DNA of 9,505 nucleotides from Xanthobacteraceae bacterium (GTDB lineage: Bacteria > Pseudomonadota > Alphaproteobacteria > Rhizobiales > Xanthobacteraceae): the NCBI GenBank assembly GCA_030043175.1, contig JASHYD010000412.1, forward strand, positions 1-9,505. Reading direction: 5' to 3'. Of the stretch, positions 1 through 6,031 are shown in pieces (the stretch's first letter is position 1; the number at the start of each line of letters is the position of its first letter). The notes beneath the pieces are model-generated. The model worked only from the letters and a program-made list of their open reading frames with translations. It ran no database searches and had not been told where the DNA came from. The translations under genes were made by a program, and so were the position numbers.

Positions 1-411
1 CCGTCGCTTGCGCTGACGCTGCCAAAGCAGCCGACCGAGCTTGACGACGGGTTGCTGACGGCGAGCGAGGTCGCGCAGCTCAAGCTCAATGCCGACTGGG
101 TGGTGCTCTCGGCCTGCAACACCGCAGCCGCCGACAAGCCCGGCGCGCAAGCGTTGTCTGGCCTCGCGCGCGCCTTTTTCTATGCCGGCGCGCGGGCCCT
201 TCTCGTCTCGCACTGGTCGGTCGATTCGGAGGCGGCGACCCGGCTCACCACCTCGACATTCGCCGCCATGAAGACCGATCCGAAGCTCGGCCGCGCCGCG
301 GCCCTGCGCGATGCGATGCTGGCCTACATGAACGACAAATCCAGCCCGCTGAACGCCTACCCAGCATTCTGGGGACCGTTTTCCATCATCGGAGAGGGGG
401 CGGCGAGATGA
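1..411 (+). CDS. CHAT-domain protein, C-terminal part (5' truncated by window edge)
   Basis: The reading frame is open from the first base to the TGA at 409-411, leaving 136 visible residues. They carry hallmarks of the end of a CHAT (caspase HetF-associated with TPRs) domain: the VVLSACNTA motif, whose cysteine (codon 115-117) matches the catalytic Cys of this caspase-like clan, then GLARAFFYAGARALLVSHWS, and a final PAFWGPFSIIGEG, typical of CHAT C-termini. The partner histidine, normally in an upstream xHxxTH-type motif, lies outside the window. Known relatives usually have N-terminal TPR repeats and are proposed proteases or signalling modules; the substrate here cannot be told. The TTG at 52 is internal and not a likely start. 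The stop overlaps an ATG as ATGA (408-411), suggesting a translationally coupled downstream gene that now looks broken. The family call is strong, the function open. Confidence 0.88.
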   Translation, partial: PSLALTLPKQPTELDDGLLTASEVAQLKLNADWVVLSACNTAAADKPGAQALSGLARAFFYAGARALLVSHWSVDSEAATRLTTSTFAAMKTDPKLGRAAALRDAMLAYMNDKSSPLNAYPAFWGPFSIIGEGAAR

Positions 412-571
412 GTGCGCAGCGGAGCTGCTGCGCTTCGCAGACGCCGCAGGATGTTGCGTTGTCACCGGTCTCGTGGTTTCGCTGACCGTCGCTGCCGCGC
501 GGGCGGCCGATCGGGCTCTGCCAGCTGATAAAAAGATCCGCCAAGCGCTGAAGGCCAAGCGGCTCACGCGG
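408..571 (+). pseudogene. Possible frameshifted secreted-protein gene coupled to the CHAT gene
   Basis: An ATG at 408 overlaps the CHAT stop as ATGA and is preceded by a purine-rich GGAGAGGGGG (391-400) at good Shine-Dalgarno distance. In its own frame it ends after 25 codons at 485. One frame over, the sequence from 422 reads like an N-terminal signal peptide: ELLRFADAAG, then a hydrophobic VVTGLVVSLTVAAA, then a charged RAADRALPADKKIRQALKAK. A single-base indel near 420 would join the coupled start to this segment. Beyond about 571 the frame stays open to 847 but becomes Cys/Arg/Ser-rich and loses protein-like composition, so the 3' part is probably also lost. I do not recognise the family. 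The start signal and the hydrophobic segment are seen directly; the frameshifted gene is inferred. It could instead be chance readthrough of GC-rich spacer. Confidence 0.3.
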
Positions 572-833
572 TGTCCTCATGCGAGTACGCAATCGAGATG
601 CGGCGGAGCACAATTTACGGACTTCGCCCCAGGCCCGACGATGTCCAGGCGCGGCGCGACCGAAGGATGCGGCTGTTGTGGATCAAATTCACATTTTGCG
701 GATCACGGCAGCCCGCCGATGGGAGTGCGAAATGGGGAATATCAGCGGAAAAAGCCCAGGCAGTTTCGGGATTTTTTATGCGCCACCATGAGCTTAGCAA
801 TAAGCGCCAACTCTGTTTCGCGCAGCGACCAGA
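572..833 (+). other. Spacer without a recognisable gene
   Basis: Several frames are open here, but none has a convincing start, ribosome binding site or protein-like composition. Base composition falls towards the right, becoming clearly more A/T-rich from about 690 onward. The only structured element I see is the A/T-flanked hairpin at 749-777, listed separately. The spacer may be residue of a degraded coding region following the CHAT gene. Confidence 0.4.
749..777. terminator. Weak terminator-like hairpin
   Basis: Five A residues and GCCC (749-757) face GGGA plus six T residues (768-777) across a 10-base loop. This gives a CCC/GGG core extended by an A/T stem with one mismatch, ending in a T tract on the plus strand. 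It resembles a rho-independent terminator for transcription coming from the CHAT gene. The G/C core is only three pairs, so the call is tentative. Confidence 0.3.
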
Positions 834-1162
834 ATGCCCTCATATGAAACAGCCATTATACTTGCCACAGCAATAGCGGTCCTGAGTGCTATGGTTGCGG
901 TCGTTGGTGCTATCATTGCGAGCAGAAGTGCGCGTGCGGCGATGAAAAGCGCCGTTGAGGCAATGATGGCGCATCAAATAAAGTATGGAGGACGCTGCTT
1001 ACACCCGTCACTAACTTAAAGAGCCAAAAGGGAGACTGGGCGAAGAACCTCATCGAAACGATTGACACACCGCTCGCGACTGATCTGACAATCATTTTCT
1101 CAATCGCGCTCGGGGTTGGCCTTAGTATATTCGTGTCCCGGAGTGACAACTCACGGATCTAG
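834..1162 (+). pseudogene. Small two-transmembrane protein gene split by a frameshift (candidate)
   Basis: An ATG at 834 opens a frame beginning MPSYETAIILATAIAVLSAM and continuing with VAVVGAIIASRSARAAMKSA: a hydrophobic helix followed by a charged amphipathic stretch. After about IKYG (near 986) this frame degenerates and stops at 1017-1019. Reading one frame over, open from 959, gives WRTLLTPVTNLKSQKGDWAK, a short charged linker, then a second hydrophobic helix LTIIFSIALGVGLSIF and a polar tail SRSDNSRI, ending in TAG at 1160-1162. Joined, they would make a roughly 108-residue protein with one helix near each end. No slippery heptamer lies at the junction, so a mutation or sequencing error is more likely than programmed frameshifting. 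No good ribosome binding site precedes 834. Base composition is visibly less GC-rich than the flanks, consistent with acquired DNA. Family not recognised. Confidence 0.4.
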
Positions 1163-1317
1163 GATTATTCCCCGAACAGCCCCGCTGCCGCATCGACCCG
1201 TCGACCCGCCTCTACGATGCCGAGTCTCTCCATGTGCTTCCCGGACGCGGTCCGGCCAGCGCCGCGCTCGACGACACGCCAATGTCGGCGCCATCGAAGG
1301 GCGCAAACCAAATCAGC

Positions 1318-1560
1318 TCAAGGATAGAGACCGCCATGCGGTTCGTGCGCCGCTGCGTCGTCGCCGGACCCGATCGAAGTCCGGTAGGTGACGGCAGCGT
1401 CCGCAGCTTTCCTGCGGTTGGGCCGGCGACCCGCCGCCCGCTGTGCCTCCTTCTCGACGACGAGCGTGGCGACGCCAAGGCTCTTGGCCGCGCTCCCGGG
1501 CGCGGAATATGCAAGCAGCAGCGAGGAAGCGGCAGCGGCCGGGTAGAGTCTCGTCACCAT
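1318..1560 (-). pseudogene. Signal-peptide leader resembling the start of FecR-domain proteins, probably broken
   Basis: On the minus strand an ATG at 1558-1560 is preceded by a strong GGAGGGG about 11 bases upstream. The product starts MVTRLYPAAAASSLLLAYSA, then PGSAAKSLGVATLVVEKEAQ: a clear signal peptide with likely cleavage after a small residue, followed by a segment that resembles the first beta-strand of exported FecR-domain proteins of alphaproteobacteria. In intact relatives this continues for well over 100 residues of FecR fold. Here the frame turns Arg/Ala-rich after about residue 42 and stops at 1318-1320 after 80 codons. Another minus-strand frame continues openly to 1212, but I could not trace FecR motifs in it. 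FecR-type genes are often found near CHAT/TPR genes, which fits loosely. The leader and ribosome binding site are seen; the FecR assignment is a weak resemblance. Confidence 0.3.
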
Positions 1561-1987
1561 CTTGCGGTCGTCCCCTCCGACGGCATTTTCCAGGACAGGT
1601 TTGGATGCCAATAGATTTCGGTTAGCGGCACTGAGAAGTTCTGGCGAACTTGTCCCACGAGCCACTGCAGCGATGAATTCAGTGGGTGACCTTCTCAAAC
1701 GCGAATGAAGAGTGAAGATAGCATCGATTATCTACAAAAGTGCCTCATTCTTTCCAGGCGGGTTGCTCGGTTTTCCCGCATCCAGTGAAGCAAGCAGCAG
1801 AGTGGGGTTGATCCATTCTCTCGACCGGGGATCATAGACTGATCGAGCAGGAACGACAGATCGCTTCCCACGGCGGCCGCGGAACCGTCGTGCTCTCGCC
1901 ACCGATCTTGCGCCGGCTGCCATCCCGAGCGCTCGGAGCCTCGCCGATGTCATTGGAGGTTTTGCGGGTGCCGAGACCAGCCAACAG
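1561..1987. other. Spacer without a recognisable gene
   Basis: This stretch lies upstream of the FecR-like leader and downstream of the TolA-like gene, both on the minus strand. A minus-strand frame passing through it (1732-2361) is largely a shadow of the TolA-like gene; its last 80 or so codons have Arg/Ser/Pro-rich composition and no motif. I see no strong hairpin followed by a T tract that would terminate the TolA-like gene, and no tRNA-like or repeat structure. Confidence 0.4.
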
Positions 1988-2812
1988 TCAAGGCACCGGC
2001 TTTCCGCCTGAGAGAGCGAGCGGCGTGACGGTGAGTTCGAGCGTCTTCCATTTGGCATATTTGTCCGCCGGCAGCTCGTTAAAGGGCTGACAACTTTGCA
2101 GAGCGCTGACGGCGGCGTGCATGAGAATTGCCGCATCCGGCGATAGCGACGCGTTAAGAAGCTGCGGTGGTGAGGCGAGCGTACCGTCGCGCTTGAAGGA
2201 AATGCGCAGCACGATCGCGGCGTTCTCGTCGATACCGGGTGGCAAGCGCGAGCACGAGCTGAGGCGCGCACGGAAGGTGGCGGTATCATCGTGCGGGAGC
2301 ATGGCGGGATCGCTCGTGGGTACGTCGAAGCCGCCGCCGAGCCGTCCGCCCGGGAGCGCAAGCGGCATCGCGAACATTTCGCCCGCGTTCGGCTGATTGG
2401 CCGCCTCCTTCGTCGTCATGGGCAGCGGCGGTTCGAATTGGGGCAGTGTCTCATCCGGCACGGACGGTTCCGACTGTGGCTGTGGGGGCGGGGCGCTGTC
2501 GCTGTGCTGCGGGTTCAAAGGGGCCTGCGCTTGCTGCAGCGACGGCGCGGCGTTTTTGGGCCGTGGCGTCGCCGTAGCAGCGCTCCCCTTTTCGGAATTG
2601 GATGACACTTCCGAGCCAGACGACGTCGAGTCCAATGGCGTGCCTTCAACTTGCGGCATCTCGTCGGATGACACGATTTCGACCGTCATCGCCTCGGGCG
2701 GTACGGACCGAACTCCGGCCGCGCCGACAAAGAGCAGGCCCAGCAGTAAGCAGGCATGGCCGACCATCGAAAAAACGAATCCCCAGCGGTTGAACCGCTT
2801 CAGTCCGACCAT
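1988..2812 (-). CDS. TolA/TonB-like cell-envelope protein
   Basis: This 274-residue protein has the three-part plan of TolA/TonB proteins. Residues 11-33 form one inner-membrane helix holding S15-x3-H19, the SxxxH pattern that in TonB and TolA contacts ExbB/ExbD or TolQ/TolR. A long low-complexity Ser/Pro/Gln-rich region (about 55-165) could span the periplasm. The C-terminal domain (about 175-265) begins FRARLSSCSRLPPG and contains RISFKRDGTLASPP, CQPF and LPADKYAKWKTLELTV, matching the alphaproteobacterial TolA/TonB C-terminal family. C187 and C241 could form a disulphide. The start is chosen because the basic segment LKRFNR sits just before the helix and AGGGG lies about 10 bases upstream. 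No tolQ, tolR, tolB, pal, exbB or exbD gene is in view, so it is an orphan here. Whether it serves Tol-Pal or TonB-type energy transfer cannot be decided. Confidence 0.85.
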   Translation of the reverse strand: MVGLKRFNRWGFVFSMVGHACLLLGLLFVGAAGVRSVPPEAMTVEIVSSDEMPQVEGTPLDSTSSGSEVSSNSEKGSAATATPRPKNAAPSLQQAQAPLNPQHSDSAPPPQPQSEPSVPDETLPQFEPPLPMTTKEAANQPNAGEMFAMPLALPGGRLGGGFDVPTSDPAMLPHDDTATFRARLSSCSRLPPGIDENAAIVLRISFKRDGTLASPPQLLNASLSPDAAILMHAAVSALQSCQPFNELPADKYAKWKTLELTVTPLALSGGKPVP

Positions 2813-3010
2813 AAAGATCGCACCCCTAAACCCTCAGGATAGCTCGCCCCGCTGCGCCGGCAGATTGTCACTTTTATTGCCGGTCTGCCAGGGTGTCGGA
2901 AATCACGACTGCTGCGAGCATTTTTGATGGGCGCCTAGGAGGCTCAGCTCTGCTGCAGCACGGAATTAACGTCAGTGGCGGCGCACGTGAGCTTTGGCTC
3001 GACGTCTTGA

Positions 3011-3044
3011 GGCAATCGCCAAGAAACTGGCGAGCAACATTGCC
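3011..3044 (+). other. Inverted repeat in the phosphatase leader region
   Basis: CGCCA (3017-3021) pairs perfectly with TGGCG (3028-3032) across a 6-base loop, and outside it GGCAA (3011-3015) pairs with TTGCC (3040-3044) after an asymmetric interior loop. It lies about 90 bases before the phosphatase start. It could fold in the mRNA leader or be an operator; chance is also possible in GC-rich DNA. Confidence 0.3.
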
Positions 3045-3120
3045 TGGCGGTGTCACGCCTTCGACACCGCTCTGTCATGTTCCTCCGAGTAACGTCGCCG
3101 CGCTTTGAGAAGCTCACTAC

Positions 3121-3125
3121 GGAGG
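3121..3125 (+). promoter_or_regulatory. Ribosome binding site deciding the phosphatase start
   Basis: A GGAGG core lies 8 bases before the ATG at 3134. It selects this start over the in-frame upstream GTG at 3050, which would put 28 polar residues in front of the signal peptide. Confidence 0.8.
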
Positions 3126-3133
3126 ATTACGCC

Positions 3134-4879
3134 ATGATATGCTTCAAGCGATTTTTGCTGGCCAGCGTCTTTGCGGCCGCGTGCTCTCCCGCTCTTCTCG
3201 TCGCATCGCCGGTGCAAGCGGACGACCGCATCCGGCACGTGCTACTGATCAGCATCGATGGCATGCACGCTCTCGATTTCATTAACTGCTCCAAGGGAAT
3301 TAGCGGCGTCAACAACGGCGCCCCGTATTGTCCGCGTCTCGCCAAGCTTGGGCAGACGGGCGTCAATTACCTCGATACCTCGACGTCGAAGCCGTCGGAT
3401 TCGTTTCCGGGACTGATGGCGCTGATGACCGGCGGGTCGCCGCGCACCGTCGGCGCCTTTTACGACGTTGCCTATGATCGTTCGCTCGATCCGCCGGCGA
3501 CGACCACCGGGAACGGTGTCACGGGATCGCCCGGTCTCTGCAATCCCGGCAGGCCGCCCATCGGCACCACTACTGAATTCGACGAGGGCATCGACATCAA
3601 CAAACTCGCACTCAACGGGGGCGCGCCCGCGGGCGTGGACGGCGGCCGTGCCTCAATCGATCCCAACAAGCTCCCGCGCGATCCCGCGCACGGCTGCGCA
3701 CCTGTCTTCCCCTGGAATTTCGTTCGCACCAACACGATCTTCGGCGTCGTGCACGCGGCTGGCGGCTACACGGCCTGGTCGGACAAGCATCCTTCCTATT
3801 CGGCGGTCTCCGGCCCCGGCAACGGCACCAACGTCGACGACTACTACTCGCCGGAGATCAACTCGATTCCGGTGGGTCTGCCCACAGTGCCTGGCTGCAA
3901 CCCGCTGCCGGACCAGACCGCGGTCGCCGCATCGAACGCCTGGACGGACAGCTTTCTGAATATCAGGTGCTACGATGCCCTCAAGGTGCAGGCCGTCGTG
4001 AACGAGGCCAATGGATTGACGCATGACGGCACGCGCCGCGCGCCGACGCCGGCAATCTTTGGCATGAACTTCCAGGTGGTGAGCGTGGGTCAGAAGCTCA
4101 TTCAGAAGTCGGTCGGGATGACAGGCGGCTATCTCGACAACGAAGGACGTCCGACCCCAAGCCTGCTCGGCGAGATCCAATTCGCGGACACCAGCATCGG
4201 CAGGATGGTGGATGCACTGAGCGGCCGCGGCCTGCTCGATTCTACGCTTATCGTCATCTCCGCCAAGCACGGCCAGAGCCCGATCGACTCGGCGCGCTAT
4301 CTCGGCATTTCGACCACGCTTAGCGATCCCGTCACGACGTCGCCTGCCACCATCCTGCAGCAGCTGCTGCCGTTCTCTGAGTCGCCGGCCAATGCCAACG
4401 GGATCGGTCCGACCGAAGACGACATCTCGCTGATCTGGCTCGCCGACTCGACACAAACCTCGAACGCCGTGAAAATGCTTGAGGCCCAGTCGCCGGCCAC
4501 GCTCAACATCGCTGGGATCGGCGAGATCTTCTCCGGACCCGGCATCGGCCAAATGTTCAACCTACCTGGATTGCCGCCCGTCGGCGACCCACGGTCACCC
4601 GACATCGTCGTCACGCCCAATATCGGCGTCACCTACTCGGGGAGCGGCAAGAAGCTTGCCGAGCATGGCGGCTTCTCGCATGATGACACCAATGTGATGA
4701 TGCTGCTCTCCAATCCCGGGTTCTCTCCGAATACGGTGACGAGCCCGGTTGAGACCGCGCAAATCGCGCCCACGATCCTCTCGGCGCTGGGCCTCGATCC
4801 CAACGCGCTGCAGTCGGTGCAACTGGAGCACACCCAGGTGTTGCCGGCGTTTCCGCTAAACTCCGACGACGACCACTGA
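3134..4879 (+). CDS. Exported alkaline-phosphatase-superfamily phosphodiesterase/phosphatase
   Basis: This 581-residue protein has a signal peptide: basic CFKRF, a hydrophobic core, and likely cleavage after SPVQA (residue 29), giving a periplasmic or secreted enzyme. Superfamily metal and catalytic motifs appear in order: HVLLISIDGMH with D42; the nucleophile region DSFPGLMALMTGG with S90, matching the Thr/Ser before FP in nucleotide pyrophosphatase/phosphodiesterases; FADTSIGRMVDAL with D352; SAKHGQ with H379; and AEHGGFSHDD with H511 and H516. The last three fit the second-half metal ligands of type I phosphodiesterases. Family members hydrolyse phosphomonoesters or diesters using two metals, often zinc; the substrate here is unknown. 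The ATG at 3134 is preferred over the in-frame GTG at 3050 because GGAGG (3121-3125) sits 8 bases upstream and the signal peptide starts there. It appears monocistronic, with a hairpin just after the stop. Confidence 0.88.
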   Translation: MICFKRFLLASVFAAACSPALLVASPVQADDRIRHVLLISIDGMHALDFINCSKGISGVNNGAPYCPRLAKLGQTGVNYLDTSTSKPSDSFPGLMALMTGGSPRTVGAFYDVAYDRSLDPPATTTGNGVTGSPGLCNPGRPPIGTTTEFDEGIDINKLALNGGAPAGVDGGRASIDPNKLPRDPAHGCAPVFPWNFVRTNTIFGVVHAAGGYTAWSDKHPSYSAVSGPGNGTNVDDYYSPEINSIPVGLPTVPGCNPLPDQTAVAASNAWTDSFLNIRCYDALKVQAVVNEANGLTHDGTRRAPTPAIFGMNFQVVSVGQKLIQKSVGMTGGYLDNEGRPTPSLLGEIQFADTSIGRMVDALSGRGLLDSTLIVISAKHGQSPIDSARYLGISTTLSDPVTTSPATILQQLLPFSESPANANGIGPTEDDISLIWLADSTQTSNAVKMLEAQSPATLNIAGIGEIFSGPGIGQMFNLPGLPPVGDPRSPDIVVTPNIGVTYSGSGKKLAEHGGFSHDDTNVMMLLSNPGFSPNTVTSPVETAQIAPTILSALGLDPNALQSVQLEHTQVLPAFPLNSDDDH

Positions 4880-4891
4880 GCTCAACGACCA

Positions 4892-4918
4892 GGCGGAGAG
4901 CGCGCCGCGCTCCCCGCC
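4892..4918. terminator. Strong GC-rich hairpin after the phosphatase gene
   Basis: Two 12-base arms (4892-4903 and 4907-4918) pair at 11 of 12 positions across a 3-base loop, starting 13 bases after the phosphatase stop. No T tract follows on either strand, so it is not a classical rho-independent terminator, but it could stop or protect the transcript 3' end. It lies between two convergent transcription units. Confidence 0.6.
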
Positions 4919-5275
4919 GTCATGCGGTAGGTTGAGCCGCAGCGGCTCGTGACTGTGAGCGGAGTTCGCACCGGTCTATGATCGTAATTAGGAGAAACGC
5001 GCCGACCCGGGCCAGCCTTCCTGCGAAAGAAGGCCGCGACCTCGCTTTCGGCTCGGCGCGACACAAGATGCGGGCAAAAATTTGTGCTCCATTGGTGACC
5101 TTCATCTTTGACCCGGCGGACGGCGGTTCTGCCTGCCCTTCCGCTGCCTCGAAGTTCCGCATGCGCTCGCCACCTTTGACAGAGCCGACCGCGCCGTACC
5201 GCAATTTTCCCCTCACCCAATCTCCGCGCTGACAGGCACGGCCGCCGCAGCACCCTCATAGTGCAAGCCGGCCGG
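4919..5275. other. Convergent intergenic region without a convincing gene
   Basis: Both strands have open frames here. A minus-strand frame (4920-5216) has an internal ATG at 5161-5163 with an AGGTGG upstream and a short hydrophobic run near its end (AFLLITIID). It matches no family I recognise and overlaps an equally long plus-strand frame (4978-5232), so I do not call either. CCGGCCGG (5268-5275) is a short palindrome abutting the pgl stop. No clear terminator for the minus-strand cluster is visible. Confidence 0.4.
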
Positions 5276-6010
5276 TTAGCCCGGTGCATCCGGGGCTGCG
5301 GCAGTATCGGCGAACAGGTGCACTGTGCCGATCGGGCACAGGCGCGCGGCCGGTAAGGCGTGTTCGCCGCGCTGAAATCGGCTGAAGATCTCCCGCTTCT
5401 CCTTTCCGGCGACGAGGAACGCTACGTGCCGGCTGCTCTCGAGCACCGGATAGGTCAATGTGATGCGGGTAGGCTTGGGTCCGACGACCGCCGCCACCCA
5501 CCGCTCGCGTTCTTCGAGCACGGCGGTGCCCGGGAACAGCGACGCGGTATGCCCGTCCGGGCCGAGTCCAAGCAGAGTCACATCGAAGAGCGGTCGTGCT
5601 CGATCTAGGCGCCCAGCACCGTAGAAGGACTTGAGCTCGCGTTCGTAGGCCGATGCCGCGGCATCGGGCGTCAGCCCTTCAGTTTGGACGGGATGGATGT
5701 TGGCGGCTGGAATCGGTGCCCGTGACAACATCGCCTCGCGCACCATGCGGTAATTGCTTGATTCATCATCGTGAGGTACGAAGCGCTCGTCGCCCCAAAA
5801 CAAGTGCGTGCGGCGCCACGGAAAGACCTCGTGATACGGCGGCCCAGATAGGAGTTCGTAAAGCCTGCGTGGCGTCCCGCCACCTGACAGCGCGAGGGTG
5901 AAAACGTTTGCGCGCGCCGTTGATATGTCGAGCAACCAATCGGCGACGCGCCGCGCCAGCGCCTCGGGATCCGCTAGGATTTCCAACTGGGCTTGGGACT
6001 CAACCTTCAT
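5276..6010 (-). CDS. pgl: 6-phosphogluconolactonase
   Basis: The protein hydrolyses 6-phosphogluconolactone to 6-phosphogluconate in the cytoplasm, the second step of the oxidative pentose phosphate pathway. Its 244 residues match the usual family length of about 230-260. Family motifs are all present: the phosphate-binding LALSGGGTPRRLY (39-51), HLFWGDERFVP (69-79), ESSNYRM (83-89), and LLGLGPDGHTASLFPG (146-161), which carries the catalytic histidine region. It belongs to the isomerase-like DevB/SOL type, not the beta-propeller YbhE type. The ATG is preceded by AGGTGA with short spacing. It is the last gene of the leftward cluster and starts 21 bases after the HAD stop, so it is almost certainly cotranscribed with that gene. 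The reaction places it directly after Zwf. Confidence 0.95.
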   Translation of the reverse strand: MKVESQAQLEILADPEALARRVADWLLDISTARANVFTLALSGGGTPRRLYELLSGPPYHEVFPWRRTHLFWGDERFVPHDDESSNYRMVREAMLSRAPIPAANIHPVQTEGLTPDAAASAYERELKSFYGAGRLDRARPLFDVTLLGLGPDGHTASLFPGTAVLEERERWVAAVVGPKPTRITLTYPVLESSRHVAFLVAGKEKREIFSRFQRGEHALPAARLCPIGTVHLFADTAAAPDAPG

Positions 6011-6031
6011 GACTTCACCTGATGATGCCCT

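Larger units (their letters stand above)
2813..3133. promoter_or_regulatory. Divergent intergenic region
   Basis: This 321-bp spacer separates the minus-strand TolA-like gene from the plus-strand phosphatase, so both promoters should lie here. I find no clean -35/-10 pair for either; a TTGTCA at 2865-2870 lacks a partner box. A GTG-started frame at 2893-3108 has no ribosome binding site and no recognisable motif, and I do not call it a gene. The only notable structure is the hairpin at 3011-3044. Confidence 0.45.

Noticed and set aside
970..990. Programmed -1 frameshift joining the two halves of the small membrane protein
   Set aside because: No X-XXY-YYZ slippery heptamer occurs in the reading frame near the junction; mutation or sequence error is simpler.
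1732..2361. Minus-strand open frame (209 codons) overlapping the TolA-like gene
   Set aside because: Most of it overlaps the real gene in another frame, its composition is Arg/Ser-rich, and no motif is visible in the non-overlapping end.
2893..3108. Possible 71-residue gene starting at GTG in the divergent spacer
   Set aside because: It has no ribosome binding site, no motif, and overlaps the region that should hold promoters.
3050..3133. Upstream in-frame GTG start for the phosphatase
   Set aside because: It lacks a good ribosome binding site and would put a polar stretch before a well-formed signal peptide; the ATG at 3134 has GGAGG at ideal spacing.
3653..4552. Long minus-strand open frame (299 codons) opposite the phosphatase gene
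   Set aside because: It is antisense to a gene with clear catalytic motifs, is His/Arg/Asp-rich as expected for a shadow frame, and has no family motif.
4920..5232. Overlapping open frames on both strands in the convergent spacer
   Set aside because: They are of similar length on opposite strands, neither matches a known family, and GC-rich DNA readily gives such frames.
5268..5275. CCGGCCGG palindrome at the pgl stop
   Set aside because: It is too short to support a terminator or a binding site in GC-rich DNA.
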